Assembly: GCA_963693305.1 (NCBI GenBank)
Contig: OY855906.1
Location: 24,647,789 to 24,711,788, forward strand
Direction of reading: 5' to 3'
From: Meandrina meandrites
Taxonomy: Eukaryota; Cnidaria; Anthozoa; Scleractinia; Meandrinidae
DNA length: 64,000 nucleotides
Shown: positions 1-11,979 of the stretch, in pieces
How positions within the stretch are numbered: position 1 is the first letter of the stretch
Layout of the letters: each line of letters opens with the position of its first letter
The notes under the pieces: model-generated
The model's database searches: none
What the model was told of the DNA's origin: nothing
The model's input: only the letters and a program-made list of their open reading frames with translations
Program-made: the position numbers and the translations under genes

Positions 1-257
1 TGTCGTCTTTTATTTTCACTATTTTTGATTCTGAAACGCTAGCGAAACGCGAGTTTACGCCGGCCATTTTGTTTTATGTTTTATGGGATAATGCATTATC
101 CACTCGGTAGCGAGTGAATAATGCGACATTAGCCCGAGATAACGAACCAATCAGATTGCTGGAATAGCCAAGATCACTGAGTGTGTATATACTAATGAGA
201 ATTATTCCCCCCAGATGGTACCGGTAACCCAAATTTTCGGGTCTGGCTCATGGACTA

Positions 258-593
258 ATGGATAAGCTTGGCATGACAGATTCCAGAACTGTTATTTACA
301 AGTTGAAAATGCAGTTTAGCTTGCATGGAATTCTGCAAAAAGCTATTTCTGACAATGGACTGCAATATTCTTCTACAGAGTTTGCAAAGTTTGCAAGTGA
401 CTGGCACTTTCAACACATCACTTCCTCTCCATGGAATCCCCAAAGTAATGGAAAAGTTGAGAGTTCCATTAAAATCTGTGAAAACATTATGACAAAGGCA
501 GTGCATGGAAAGTTCTTCTCCTATACCATCATAACACGCCTACGGAAATTGGCTCATCCCAAGTGCAAAGGCTGTTGTTGTTTATTTTGCTAA
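258..593 (+). pseudogene. Ty3/Gypsy-type integrase core fragment
   Basis: The reading frame holds the second half of a retroviral-type integrase catalytic core. It has SDNGLQYSS with the second catalytic Asp, then PWNPQSNGKVESS with the catalytic Glu, and 35 residues lie between that Asp and Glu as in the DD35E family. The first Asp, the zinc-binding domain and the reverse transcriptase are absent, and the frame breaks soon after the core. The fragment resembles K02A2.6-like Gypsy polyproteins common in invertebrates. No long terminal repeat is visible nearby, so it is an old truncated copy rather than part of a complete element. The ATG at 258 is probably just an internal Met. Confidence 0.75.
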
Positions 594-1779
594 CGAACTA
601 AGTCCCAAATTGCAAGAACTCAGTTAAGACACTTTCTTACAAAGTGGAAGATGTTGTGATACTGCATAAATTAGCATGTATTTCTGTATCACGACTTATT
701 GTTATGTAATCAGACCTCGTGGTCTTCGCTCACAGCCGTTAAAGTTGTTGAGTTGTGTCAATGCTCAGTGTCATTATGTTGATCGTAACACATACATAGC
801 CCTGTTAAGTCGTTCTATTTCAAAGCAAGATAATTCATTCAGTTCGGTCTCCAGTGCATAGGTATGGGGATTTACATATAGGATCGAAAGAGATTGAAAC
901 ACAGCAAACACTGATATTTTCAAAAACACTGTCCAAGTCCAAATTGTGTGTTGCTTTTAAAACGGAGATCTACCCTTTATGTGCTGGCAGCAAGACTGAC
1001 AAAATGTGGACCATTTTTAACAGTTCAAGTTCGCCTTTCATCCACACATAACTGATAAGAAATGGCCATGTTCGGAAATATTGTTTTCCTCTTGGGCAAA
1101 TCCCACATGCAAGAAGACTGAAAACGTTTTGCTGAACACATATCCAAAGTCTCTGTTTCGCCATTGAAAGCAGAATACTTCTTTGGTATGTACGATTTTA
1201 TTTGATTTTTCTCAGTTTTCTGAATAAGACAATGACAAATGAGTCAAGAATATCGAAACATGAATCATTATATGGGGTAAAAAGGGCAGGAGTCATGAAT
1301 ATTAGAGGTCAAATGATTCCACTTCCACCCCGATGGTACAACACCATCAATAAGGTCTTTAAGATACCATGACTACAGACTACGGACGCTTATATAAACG
1401 CTTATATCTCGGCTGTTTTGGGTACGATTGAGCTGCAATTTTCCAGAGACAAAAAAATGATGGAAGTTTACGAATGTCCTTTTTGATTTGGTAATTTGCG
1501 CTTTATGACGACGCTAGACATTAGTACGAAATTGCAAAATCCACGATTTTGTGTCCAAGTTTGCAGATCAAGTAGAAGAAAGCACTCTGTGATTTTATCA
1601 AAAACAGATGAGTCAAGACCTCTATTGTGTCATGACAGAGGAGGATTTTTTAATTTAAACTTTGCCAGCAAGTAAACATTGTTTAAATGTGCAAATTTGA
1701 ATTTAACGCCTTCCATCTTTTTTTGAAAGCGCTATTTTAGAATTCCGCTTCTGTCATGACACACTACAGTATCCCTGGT
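594..1779. other. Unassigned stretch before the P-type element
   Basis: Short frames occur on both strands but none shows a recognisable domain. The sequence is AT-rich. The last bases (1773-1779) are the left copy of the target duplication of the P-type transposon that follows. Confidence 0.5.
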
Positions 1780-1782
1780 CAT

Positions 1783-1813
<31 letters not shown>

Positions 1814-2016
1814 AGCGAACTTCAAAGACCGAACTCTTTGTTGTGTTTTTGGGTATGTCACGTGATTTTGATGGTGCACACAGATTTTCAAGATGGCAGC
1901 CAGTCCATAGTCGTTTTGCAAATCGCCCGTCTTTTCTCTCGTTTTATCGAAAATCGAACAACTACATATTCAAACTTCAGCAAGAAAAGGTTTCCTGAGT
2001 CATTCCCGGTGTCAAC

Positions 2017-5000
2017 TGTTCAGTTTATGGCTGTGGTTCATGTAGAAGAACTAAAGGAATCGGAATTTTCAAGGTGCCTTTGCCTAAGGATGATGCGCAC
2101 AAAACATGGCGTGATGAGTGGCTAGGAGAATTTAAAAAAAAAAACGGAAATCAACCTGGACTTCAGAAGACAAATCAAAGATGACAAGATCTACACATGC
2201 GAGAAGCATTTTGACCCCAAGGATATTGAAATATGTAAGTATGGTTTTATAAATTCTTCAATTGATGATTGGGAAGCCTCAAATCGTCTATATATAACAA
2301 CACATGAGATCTGTGACGTTATCTCTCTCTCCTTTCCTCAAAAAAGCCTCATTTATGAATAACTATTTTCATTCCCTTCTGTTATAGTTCCCTCTGAAAA
2401 AATTACTAAAAAGAAACTTCGATTCGGAGCGTTGCCGAAGCGCCAAATGCCAAGGAAAAGCCACCAAAGCAGCCAGCCAGCCAATTCCACGACATGCGCG
2501 CTGTGTGGTAAAAGATGTTGTGGAAACCACTGCCTCTACAACATTCTATAGTACTTTCCAGGAGTTTAGTCAGCGAGCAAAGAGTCTTGAAACAATAAGT
2601 GACTGGATCTCGAAGTTCTCAGTGGACAGAGCTGTCTTCAAAAAAATGGCTGAGCCATATATGCTGGCACAGCTTGAAATAATCATAGATGACAGCCTGG
2701 GATTTACTGTCAAAGTGTATGGTTGTTATTTGGTGGAGGACCACCCTCTGTACCTGCAGTACTGCCCATGGATGCAGAATGTTACAATGTCAAATTTAGT
2801 CAAAGAGCTAGAGGGCTATAAGCTGTGTAGTGGAGTGCAAGCATTGGAACTGACCAGTAAGATATTTCATCACGTTGTTCCCATTAATCATCACACAGTG
2901 ATTGAACAAGAAGAAGAGGTAGAAGAAGAAGAACAGCAGCAGTTTCCTCATAAACGTTTCTGGAGAGCCAAAGGATGCTAACTTATCCAGGAACAAGAAA
3001 AGCTTGTTCTGTGTGTACAACATATGCTGGATGTGCAAACAGTGCACAAAAGGCAAAGGAAAGTAAGTCTTCTAAGCCTGCACAGCTGAATGCGCTGGTG
3101 TCCAAGACAGATCCAGAGGGGATAAAGTTGACGTTACAGGAGCAAAGGCTAAAGTGCACACAACTTGAACAAGCATTGAGTGAAATGCGTGTAGAGCTAG
3201 AAAAGTCAAGCATGGTGATTGACAATGAACTTAGCAATGACTTTATGAAAATCCTCGATACTGCAGACACTAAAAATAACTCCATTCATGAAGTTATTTT
3301 GGCAAGAACAAAGGAAACTGTTTACTAGGAGCACTACAGGAGTGCGTTATCACCCTATGATAATCAGGTTTCGTTTATCTCTGGCTGCCAAGAGTCCATC
3401 ATGTTATGAGGAACTACGGAACAGTGGAGTGCTAGTTTTGCCAAGCCAAAGGAGGTTGAAGGACTACAGAAATGAAAAAAAAACCTAAGAGAGGGTTTCA
3501 GAAGGAAGTGATTGAAGTGCTCAAGTCAGAGACATCAGGCTATTTTGATGTCCAGCGTTACATTGTTTTACTGTTTGATGAAATGAAGGTGAATGCAAAT
3601 CTTGTTCTAGACAAGGTGACAGGGGAGCTTATTGGTTTCACAGACCTTGGTGACCCAGAGCTGAACTTTGCTGCATTAGAGAAAGCTGATGTCATTGCGT
3701 CACATGCTCTTGTATTTCTTGTACAAGGAATGTGCACTGAACTCAAGTTTGCACTTGCTCACTTTGCCACTACTGGGATCACTGCTGCGCATCTGATGCC
3801 TTTGTTCTGGGAGGCAGTCGGTATCCTGGAAACCTCCTGTAACTTGTGGGTTGTTGCGGCAACCTCAGATGGTGCCACTCCAAACAGGAGATTTTGTCGT
3901 CTTCATAAAGAACTCGATGGTAATGCTGGTGGTGACCTGTGCTACCGCACAATGAACTTTCATGCCCCTCACCGTTTCATTTACTTTTTTTCGGATGCAC
4001 CACACCTTGTGAAAACCACTCGGAACTGCCTGAAGAGCTCAGGCTCTGGCACCTGCACAAGATATATGTGGAACGATGGCAATTACATCTTGTGGCAGCA
4101 CATCACAGAAATGTTCTTTCAGGATGTTGATAATGGTCTGAAACTTTTACCGAGGCTGACATACGATCATGTCAATCTGAATGCTTATTCTGTTATGCGG
4201 CTTAATCTCGCTGCCCAGGTCTTGAGTGCCTCTGTAGCATCAGTGCTTAAGACCTTTAGCCCACCAGAGGCTGCAGGTACTGCCAGACTCTGTGAGATGG
4301 TGGACCAGTTCTTCAACTGCCTCAATGTACGAAGTCTTAAAGAGCACCAGAGGAAGCGTAAGCCATTCTTGGCTCCTTACAGATCTGTTCAGGATGGAAG
4401 GTATGTCTAGTTTGATGGCAGATACTAATAATAGAATTATTATACACATCTAGTCATTTTAATGTCCCTGCAAAACTGATGTCAATGTCATACAAATTTT
4501 ACATTTCTTGGCATTTTAAAGCACTGTTTGAAAGTGCCTGACACATTTGACAATAATTATTATTCTCTGTATGAATTCTATAACTAAAGGCAATTTATTT
4601 TTTTAATGACAGGTATAAACCCTATTTCTCAATGTTTTGCTTCCCAGATATTGTACTGGTACTCACAACTTAAAGTTTCCATTTTATATATATCATTAGT
4701 TCTACAATAGTTAACCTATTTTCAAGCAATAAATGTTTTTTTTTGGACATTTTTCATAGATTTCAGTTCTTGATGGAATTCCTTGAGTATCTGAGATGCT
4801 GGAAAGAGAGCACCGAAAACAGACCTTGAAACTTCAGCCAGAATGCAAGGGCACGTATGTTTCTCTCCTGGCAGATGTACAAAGGCTTCCAGCTTACTGT
4901 TCAATCTGCCATTGAATCTACCAAGCTCCTTCTTCAAGAGGGCATGGAGTATGTTCTGACGGAATGATTCTGTCAGGATCCCGTGGAAGCAGCGACAGCT

Positions 5001-5178
5001 CCGTAGACGAAGTGGCAACCCAGACATAAGTCAGTTTGGGTACAACAGCAACACAATTAGAATTGAGAGGTCAATTTCATGCCAAAGTGGGAACACTCGA
5101 GGTAGGAAGGACAGGAAGAGAGCATGGGTGCAAGTAACAGATGAGAAATTGTCCTGTCGAAAAAAGCTCAAAGTTTAA
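2017..5178 (+). pseudogene. P-element-type transposase with THAP domain (broken)
   Basis: Exon 1 (about 2017-2234) encodes a THAP zinc finger: C-S-V-Y-G-C near the start, FKVP, a conserved Trp, then CEKH as the final C-x2-H. A GTAAGT donor follows at 2235. Exon 2 (2388-4400) carries the LRFGALP linker, a region with VVKDVVETT, a coiled coil (about 3120-3260), GVRYHPMIIRF and LLFDEMKV, whose Asp is a likely catalytic residue of the RNase-H-like fold. It continues through the GTP-binding insertion region with [15 protein letters not shown] clean GT-AG intron (4401-4759) keeps the frame into exon 3 (4760-5178), which has RFQFLMEF, FCQDPVE and [10 protein letters not shown]. Damage includes a frameshift in the THAP exon, frameshifts near 2505, 3285 and 3470, two TGA codons in exon 3 and a deletion before the C-terminal region. 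Resemblance to THAP9/P proteins is strong. Confidence 0.88.
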
Positions 5179-5966
5179 TTTAACTGCTGCTTGTGATTTC
5201 CTGGTAGGATTTATGTATCATTATCAGGGAACAAGTGAAATTAAATTGAGTGTTGCCAATTAGGCTTTCACAAAGTTAAATAGCAAAGAAGTGGCTGTCT
5301 GAGAATTTTGACATGTTTTTCTGATATGTGTACCAAGAAATTATTAACCGCGCAGCCATGGGCCGAGCGCGGTTCTTGCTTTACACAGGATTTTTTTTTT
5401 TTTGTATCTTTTTTGTCGGTGACCAGACGGAAACCTCCACTCGGCCAAATCGTGATCGGGACTGAATCACGCAACCTATGATGTTTATTCGCCAAAAGCT
5501 GTTGAAACATGAATGTACAGAAAATGTTGCAGATATTGTTTTCTTTATTGTGTATAAAGTATATTTTCTTTTGGTTTTATCGAAGCGTTCGATTCAAAGC
5601 GAATGTTGAATACACTGAAAAAGGTATTAGGTCGATCAGCCATGGAATGCGCTGATGTTGCAGGTTTCACTTTCGTTAGGTGACAAACAACATTGTGTTT
5701 CATTTGCATGTTTATGTCAGCAGAAGCGACGGTCATTAATTTAATTTGTTTCCTCTTCTGCGAGTATTTCTTGTGGGTTTAGGCAATCGAAGTGAATTCT
5801 TTGGCTATTTCCTTGAAGTGAGTTCAAATATTTGAAAGGAAATGAAATATTTGCTTAAGTAAACAATTGAGCGTGCCCGAACGTGCAGGGGTTACATCAT
5901 TAGAAGGGAAAAACCCCCAAGCTAAAGATAGCCGGGGACAATGTAAACCTCGGATTGTGTGACTAA

Positions 5967-7437
5967 CATGACGACTTCAACACGGTCAAAGTGTGTCATT
6001 CAGCGAACCCCACTCAAGTGGGGTTCGTGCATATTTATGAGCCTTGTATCTTAGTAATGCTCAACGCTTTTTTACGTCACGTCCCATTGGGATTCTCAAC
6101 TTGGGACTAATTTTAAAAACCGGTTTTTGCATTCCAAACATTGAAGATATTTCTAGTAGCAAGTTTCCGATACTACTTTGAAAGCGCTTCAAAGAATAGA
6201 CAGAAGCCATTTTAATGCACGCTTAAGAATTGGCGCAAGAAGTTATCTTGCACTGCAAGAATAAGCAAGCGGTCGAAAGACGGTTAACACAACTTTTTTT
6301 TGCGGTTTATCTGTGAAAACTTCCAAAATGCAAGAACTTCAAAATCTAACCTCTACCGTTCGAAGAGAGTCTTGGAATGTTAGCAAAATCTTTCTGGCAC
6401 TGTAGTTTCCTTATCTGGCGGCGAATCTATACAGGCGCCCATGTGTAAACAATCGGTCGCGATGATGTTTCACGAATGTGTTTCCATTAATTCTTCGTTT
6501 AGTCAAAGAATAATACAACGTTAAAACTATTTGCAGCCGAAAGGCACAAGAGAGAAAATGCCCATCAAGGGTAGTAAGGGAACTAGAATGCCTTGAACTA
6601 GAATGCTGAATGGCAAAGAAGGAAATGCCTTTTTCCGCTCTGTTTACATTACCGTCGCCGTGAATGTAACACTGGCGAGTTGCAAATACGTACAAAGAGT
6701 GAATACCAGAATCTTCGAATTTGTCTGATGCATTCATTCGTGTTCAGCGAGTTAGGAACAAACTTCTAATTCGTGCCTTTTCCTGACTGCTCATTATTAT
6801 AAGCTAAGCATGAAGATAGCCGGACACGCTGTCACACTCAAATGTTAAACAACTGGAAGAAACCGACATTTGTGTAATCACAACTCTCTCGGACATTTTG
6901 TAAATGTTACTGAAAGATAAAACATTCCATATATATATTATTGTCATAGATTCCTCCAACTTATGTGAAACTTTCGTTTGATCATAACAAACCTTCACCG
7001 AGTTAACAAACAACTTTAAATGCGTATACCTTTCCTTGACTGCACAATGGCTTTAGCGCGAACGGCCGGTCGGTAACTTATTAAGTTTTTTGTTGTCTAT
7101 AGATTTTCATTGAAACGATAAGCCTTCTTTCAAAACTAATATTTTTGGGGTTTTGCGAGACCACAAGTTCTCTGAGAGTATGCAGAGTCTATACAGTGTG
7201 GCAATTTGTCTTAGAGCAGCACATTCACGTGTGAGCAGCGAAGCGGCGAGATCGATCTTATCGGAGTCAAACAGGTTTTTAGCGATCACTTGTTTTTTTC
7301 GAACCTGCATTTAGTTGCTAGGATACTAAGTAGTGCCAAGTGTCCCTTGGGTAATTCTATCACTATGTTGCGCATGTGTGAAATGAAAACTGAACACATA
7401 ATGAATGACACACTTTGACCATGTTGAAGTCGTAATG
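5967..7437. mobile_element. 1.47-kb terminal-inverted-repeat element, copy A (non-autonomous)
   Basis: The ends are inverted copies: GACTTCAACACGGTCAAAGT on the left matches the reverse complement of the right end over about 35 bases. A second copy, co-linear almost base for base, is at 59304-60780, which defines the unit. Both copies show the same minus-strand frame ending LFTHGRLYRFAAR, but an 11-base insertion in the other copy changes the N-terminal part, so I do not treat it as a gene. The target duplication is not clear. This copy sits inside the P-type transposon, between its two genes, so it inserted after or rode along with that element. Confidence 0.8.
6005..6026. repeat. Perfect 10-bp hairpin near the element end
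   Basis: GAACCCCACT, a two-base loop and AGTGGGGTTC form an exact inverted repeat about 40 bases inside the left end of the 1.47-kb element. The second copy, near 59342, has one mismatch in the stem. Confidence 0.7.
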
Positions 7438-8590
7438 AACGTGACTACTTTGCTAGTCCTTTACTCATAATGCAAACAGATTAAATTTAACCGTGACTTT
7501 TGAGAAAGAAAGCTGTTTATTAGCCAAAAATATAAGCGCGGTTTTAAGTTGATATAGCAACTTCTTGTTTCACAACATGTGACAGTTTTATTACGGTTGA
7601 GCCCACAGAGAATATGAATCATATATTTGAGGCTATCAGGTCACAGTGGCTTTTGTTTTCCTTGAATGAAACAATAATAACAGCAATTTTTTGCATTTTT
7701 ACCATTAATATACTATAATATAATTTTGTATTTGCCAAAAATTTTTGGGTTTTGCCTGGTAAAAAGGGCTCATACATTATTTTCTGAATTATTTTAATTC
7801 CCATAGTATGGAATACTGTAGCATACAGTATTTTTTGGCAGGTCAATAATTCTCTATCATGTTGGCATAAGCCAGTGACCAACTGTTGAAAATCACATAA
7901 TCATGATAGTTCAGGGAGATTTAACTGTCATTGACTATCATTCATTTGACCAAGGCCTAATATTTGTTATTGCACAGTTTACTCTCTTGAAGGCTTGTCA
8001 TCCAATTATTGTTAATTTAAAAACAAGGCTATAAAGCAATTTTGAAAGATAGTTCACCATTGACAAGGTACCGGTATGCGACAATCCCCTTTTAAAGAGG
8101 TATAATATTTTTATTCTACAGTTAATTCTCTTGAAAGCTAATGTGCAGTAACTGTTTTTTCTTTAACTACAATAATACATCACAAAACTTGAGAAATTAA
8201 GAATTGCTTATCTGAAAACCTGAGAATGCAAAATGTATCATCTGATCTATGCATTCCCTCCAATCATACCCAACTGCGAAAAGTAACTAGAAAAGTCATA
8301 GTTAATGGAAAAAGAAACAATGGAATAAAAAATGGCTACATATGATTTTTCCTATCACTCCTGCCTTGGTTGTTGATCACTTTGGCTCCTAGCAATTTCC
8401 CTGCGTAAAGCTTTCGCCTTGGATTGTTTTGTTTGGATCTTATATTTTTGAATAACATCCTTAGCAACAGAAAATGCCCAAACCCGTACATATAACTTAA
8501 CTTAATGCCATACAAAACCTCCTTGCTGACATGGCTGTCTGGTTTAACATCTGCATCAGTAACCATCAAATTAAAATTGGCTAATATATC
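7438..8590. other. Internal non-coding DNA of the P-type element
   Basis: AT-rich sequence between the nested element and the 3' end of the minus-strand gene. Short frames only, none with a recognisable domain. Confidence 0.4.
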
Positions 8591-8594
8591 ACTG

Positions 8595-9663
8595 TCACTG
8601 ATGGCCTTGTGTGTTAATACCAGCTAGATCAACACCTTGCAAATCAACATTTGGTGTAAGTTGCCTAAACCAGCTCTCAGTCTTAAAAAAGATCTTCTGC
8701 GCAGGTCCTGTAATACTCCAAAGTCCACCACGATTTAAGCTTGAGATAAGTTTTTGATTGGAATCACCAGTGTGTTCCATCTTTCCTGCTTTTAGAAGAG
8801 CCATAGCTTGTTGGCTTTCCCTGCTACTGGCTCTTGCATGCTTTTTGTATAGTTTATGGAGAACATATCCTCCAAGATATTGGAGGCCAGCCATTTCTCT
8901 CTCTTTTAGAACAGTTGTGGAGTTCATTGTTCCTGGGCTTTCTCTTTGCTTTTTACAGAAAGCAATTAAGCTATCAGCAACTTTAGTAGACAGAAGTGTC
9001 GCCACGTTTCTCGATAGTCCACAGAAAAATCTCGTAGATTTCAGAGGCACTGTAGCATAATATTTGCTATAAAACTTCTCGAGGTTTCCATTCTTTAAGA
9101 AGTCATCATACAATGTCTTTAATGCAGAGAACTCATCAGTTCCTTCCAGGATCGGCTGATATGTATAGCTGTTCAGTTCATTCCTTAAACTTTCAGAAAA
9201 GACTTCAGCTGCGTTTATGCTACGAACTGCACTGGGAACGATTTCTTCCAGAAGGCTCGAGCTGAACGGCTGCAGAGATGCTTCACTTGCAGGGCGACTA
9301 TGTTTAGCAACTCTGTGTCTTTCATAACCACCTCTTGTCTTGTGTTTTTGCCACACTCCTGACAAACAATTTCCTGCTTTTGAGCCTATAAATTAATAGA
9401 AAAAATCAAAACTTAAGTAGGACATTCCTTCTACTACCTCTTTCGAATTCTTTCAGCGAAGTTTGTTTACGATTTCTACGAAGTCGATCACGGCATTCCT
9501 GCTAATTTACAAGACGTCACGATCCCAAATAAGCACAAACTAAACGTACCTCACTAACTGTTGATGCAAACTGCTCGTCTATTTCTCCGTCTTCTTCCAG
9601 AATGTCTAAAATGGTCTCAAAATTCTCTCCCCATACGAAAATTTTGTCTGCGCCATCCACCAT
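8595..9663 (-). CDS. Second gene of the P-type element: C2H2-finger protein of unknown function
   Basis: Exon 1 (9663-9550) starts at an ATG just inside the right terminal repeat and encodes 38 acidic residues beginning MVDGADKIF. A GT-AG intron (9549-9386) follows. Exon 2 opens with CQEC and continues HKTRGGYERHRVAKH, together a C2H2 finger (C-x2-C-x12-H-x4-H), but one base is missing from an A run between the halves. The rest (about 230 residues) contains FSALKTLYDDFLKNGNLEKF, a Leu-rich block and LQYLGGYVLHKLYKKHA, a motif I associate with proteins of cnidarian P-type elements. No catalytic triad is seen. A role as DNA-binding accessory or regulator of transposition is inference. Apart from the single-base defect the frame is open, so it is better preserved than the transposase it faces. 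Confidence 0.65.
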
Positions 9664-9736
9664 CTTGTTTTGAGTGTGCACCTTCGCAGTCACGTGACTG
9701 GTACCTTCAACCCCTCAGCAACCTCTTTTGTTCAGG

Positions 9737-9782
<46 letters not shown>

Positions 9783-9792
9783 ATGCCCTGGT

Positions 9793-10984
9793 ATACCTCT
9801 CTGCAATGTTAGCTCATGAAGTTCTAAATCCACAAGGAATTCTTGGACACAAAATTGTTGGAAATGTCCAAACTTTGAGATTTCCGAAGGTGTTCCGATT
9901 AAAACACAAGTGCCAAGGGAGGTAATTATGTAATTGCACTCTACGCTTTATGTCAGAAAAGAACAATGTGTTTTCAAAAGGAACACGTTTACTTTTGAAT
10001 TTTAATGCATTTAATCTAATTTTTTCTTTGATTTATAAATCATTGAATCAAGGATATCTATTTTCAGAACCGATTTATTACAGTTTGTAACATGTAATAA
10101 ACGTAAACGTTTGAGTAAACATTTTGCTCACAGCATCCGTGCCACACGCGAACACTTCACGTGCCATATTTAGCATAATTATTGTTATTTTCAGTCATGA
10201 GTGTTTCGTACACTGGTCAATTTCAGTTGTTGCATTTCGTTCATACGCTTTAAATAAATGCATAATGATGAACCTCATGTGTCACCCGCGACCTTAACTC
10301 CAAAAAACAAACAATTAACAGCAAAGTAATGTTGTGTTTACTGATTTTAACAATCAATGTTGTCATTATTTCATATTACATTTGCATGAGCAACCAAAAC
10401 TTTATATTTAAACCCTCTCTTTGCATTTTCTATATGGAAATTTATTAGAGTATTTTGAAAACAAGCCATCAGAATTCGATTGCGTTGTCTAACGTGTTTG
10501 TTTTAAATTTAGACTTGCAGCATCTACAAGGCCACACTGCAGGCAAGAAGAAATAAGTATGCACCACTATTGCTATGGTATAACTGTTCTGTAGTCGTAA
10601 GAATGGTCGTTCAAGTTAACTTAACCAGGATGAGATTTGACTTCAAGGCAGAAAAATTTTGCTTCACCTCCAGCAGTCAAAACATAATCAGAGGTGTTTG
10701 TTTACTTAATTAAGCAGTGTTTTTGTGGACAAAAATTCAGTACAATAAAAAGCACAAGTGAAAGCTTAAATTGAGCCTGTGCAAAGATCAGTGTACTGTG
10801 TTTCCTGCTTTCGTTTAGAACTGGTTGAATAAATTATGTAACTGGAGCTTGGTTTTACCATAGATATGAAGTTCTTAAAAACAGAGAAATGTGGAAATTG
10901 CACGGTAGTGCAAAACTTAATTGTTTGGTGAAATTGGTCACAATTACTTTCTTGCAATGTTATCAATGCTATTAAGGTACATAC
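9793..10984. other. Unassigned stretch
   Basis: AT-rich DNA with no convincing gene. It precedes the Myb/SANT-like exon, and the bases at about 10990-11010 could serve as its splice acceptor region. Confidence 0.4.
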
Positions 10985-11014
10985 ATGTTATACACTGTAT
11001 GTTTTAGTAGAACA

Positions 11015-11362
11015 TTTAGATGGGATGAGAAAAAAGACAAACTTCTGTTGAGGGAAGTAAGGCCTCATATGGAAAGGACTGGTAGCAAGAAAACAGGTCA
11101 AAAGTGGTCAGAGATTGCATCTGCAGTAAATACCCATGCTGACTTGGCTGCAATGCCAAGGGAACAACATTCAGTGAGGTAGCGGTTCAATAAGCTTCTC
11201 AGTGATTTCAATACAAAAATGCAGGAGGAGACAGCATCTGCCATTACTCCTGACGGTTTGAGCGAAGAAGACAAGATTCTGGAAGAAATTCAAGAAGTTA
11301 TCGTCTCCAATAACATCAGTCCATGTGCCTCCAGTGACGAAGGAAAATCAGAGAGCGAATGA
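11015..11362 (+). pseudogene. Myb/SANT-like DNA-binding domain protein fragment
   Basis: The frame reads FRWDEKKDKLLLREVRPHM, then GQKWSEIASAVN and, after one in-frame TAG at 11180, RFNKLLSDFNTKMQEE and GLSEEDKILEEI, ending at TGA 11360. The spaced aromatic residues (W near the start, W in GQKWSEIA) and the KLL pattern fit the Myb/SANT-like domain of many transposon-linked and expanded invertebrate DNA-binding proteins. The TAG probably arose by a single change in the V-R-x-R-F motif. No partner transposase is visible within several kilobases. It could be a decayed exon of a host gene or a Harbinger-type accessory gene. Confidence 0.55.
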
Positions 11363-11569
11363 GCAAAAGCACTGTGCCATTAGAGCCAAAGCAGTGGCAT
11401 GATGGCAATGCCTTTATTCGACTATTGTGCGGTCGTCTGGGAAAGCTGTGGCCAAGGCAGTAAATCTTACTAAGATAAACTTAATCCCCACGTTGCTTGT
11501 ATAATTGGGAGCCGCGCTGTTGGGTCTGACGAACTGTCCACAGTATTTGGCTGGCCCCATCTGCAAGCA

Positions 11570-11712
11570 CACAGTAACTTCCTTAAATTTGTACTTGTTT
11601 TTAAATGTATCGACGAACTGGCACCTATCTACTTACCGAGTGAATTTAAACATGCCCGCCAAATCCACGCCTATCAAACCAGACAATGTGACCTGTTGCC
11701 ACCACCCCTAGC
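11570..11712 (+). pseudogene. LINE reverse transcriptase C-terminal fragment
   Basis: The frame contains FKCIDELAPIYLPSEF, then ARQIHAYQTR and CDLLPPPLA. This matches the segment downstream of the reverse transcriptase in CR1/L2-like LINEs (FKC-x2-LAP-x-YL followed by a TR motif). Only about 45 residues remain and no polyA or microsatellite tail was identified. Confidence 0.5.
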
Positions 11713-11757
11713 TTAAACTACCAACACCAAGGCAGTTTTAGTACCAAAATACTTGTT

Positions 11758-11976
11758 TTGGACATGCTTGTTCAGGTAACTGATGTGGCTACCCTGAAAG
11801 CTGCACACGAGGAAGCCCTAAAGGCATGTGGCTTAAAGATGGGTGAAATAATAAGAATACGAAGGACTCTGCAGCAAGATGGCTGCAATAGCAAAGAACA
11901 AAGTGAAACCAGCCTATCAGACATCAGCCTGTTGAAAGGTTTATCAACAGCAAGTGAACAAAGCACTGACTCATGA
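11758..11976 (+). CDS. Short unrecognised frame
   Basis: A 72-residue frame containing LKAAHEEALKACGLKMGEI and a Ser-rich tail. The amphipathic helix pattern is plausible for a real protein but I do not recognise it and no splice sites are obvious. It may be a shadow. Confidence 0.2.
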   Translation: MDMLVQVTDVATLKAAHEEALKACGLKMGEIIRIRRTLQQDGCNSKEQSETSLSDISLLKGLSTASEQSTDS

Positions 11977-11979
11977 TCA

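Larger units (their letters stand above)
1780..9785. mobile_element. Complete P-type (THAP/P transposase) DNA transposon, about 8.0 kb
   Basis: The two ends are inverted copies of one another. The first 34 bases are identical, starting CATAGTTAATAGAGGGAGAC, and similarity continues to about 52 bases with a few mismatches. The 7-mer CCCTGGT lies directly outside both ends (1773-1779 and 9786-9792). P-family elements normally make 8-bp duplications, so one base has probably drifted. Inside are a plus-strand P transposase (about 2017-5178), a convergent minus-strand gene (8595-9663), and a nested 1.47-kb element (5967-7437). The transposase carries several stops and frameshifts, so this copy should not encode active enzyme. 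The clear ends and duplication suggest a moderately recent insertion. Confidence 0.88.

Noticed and set aside
6411..6737. Minus-strand frame of 108 residues shared with 59739-60134
   Set aside because: It lies in a non-autonomous element, and the two copies differ by an 11-base indel that changes the N-terminal frame. Shared sequence is explained by shared ancestry of the element, not by coding.
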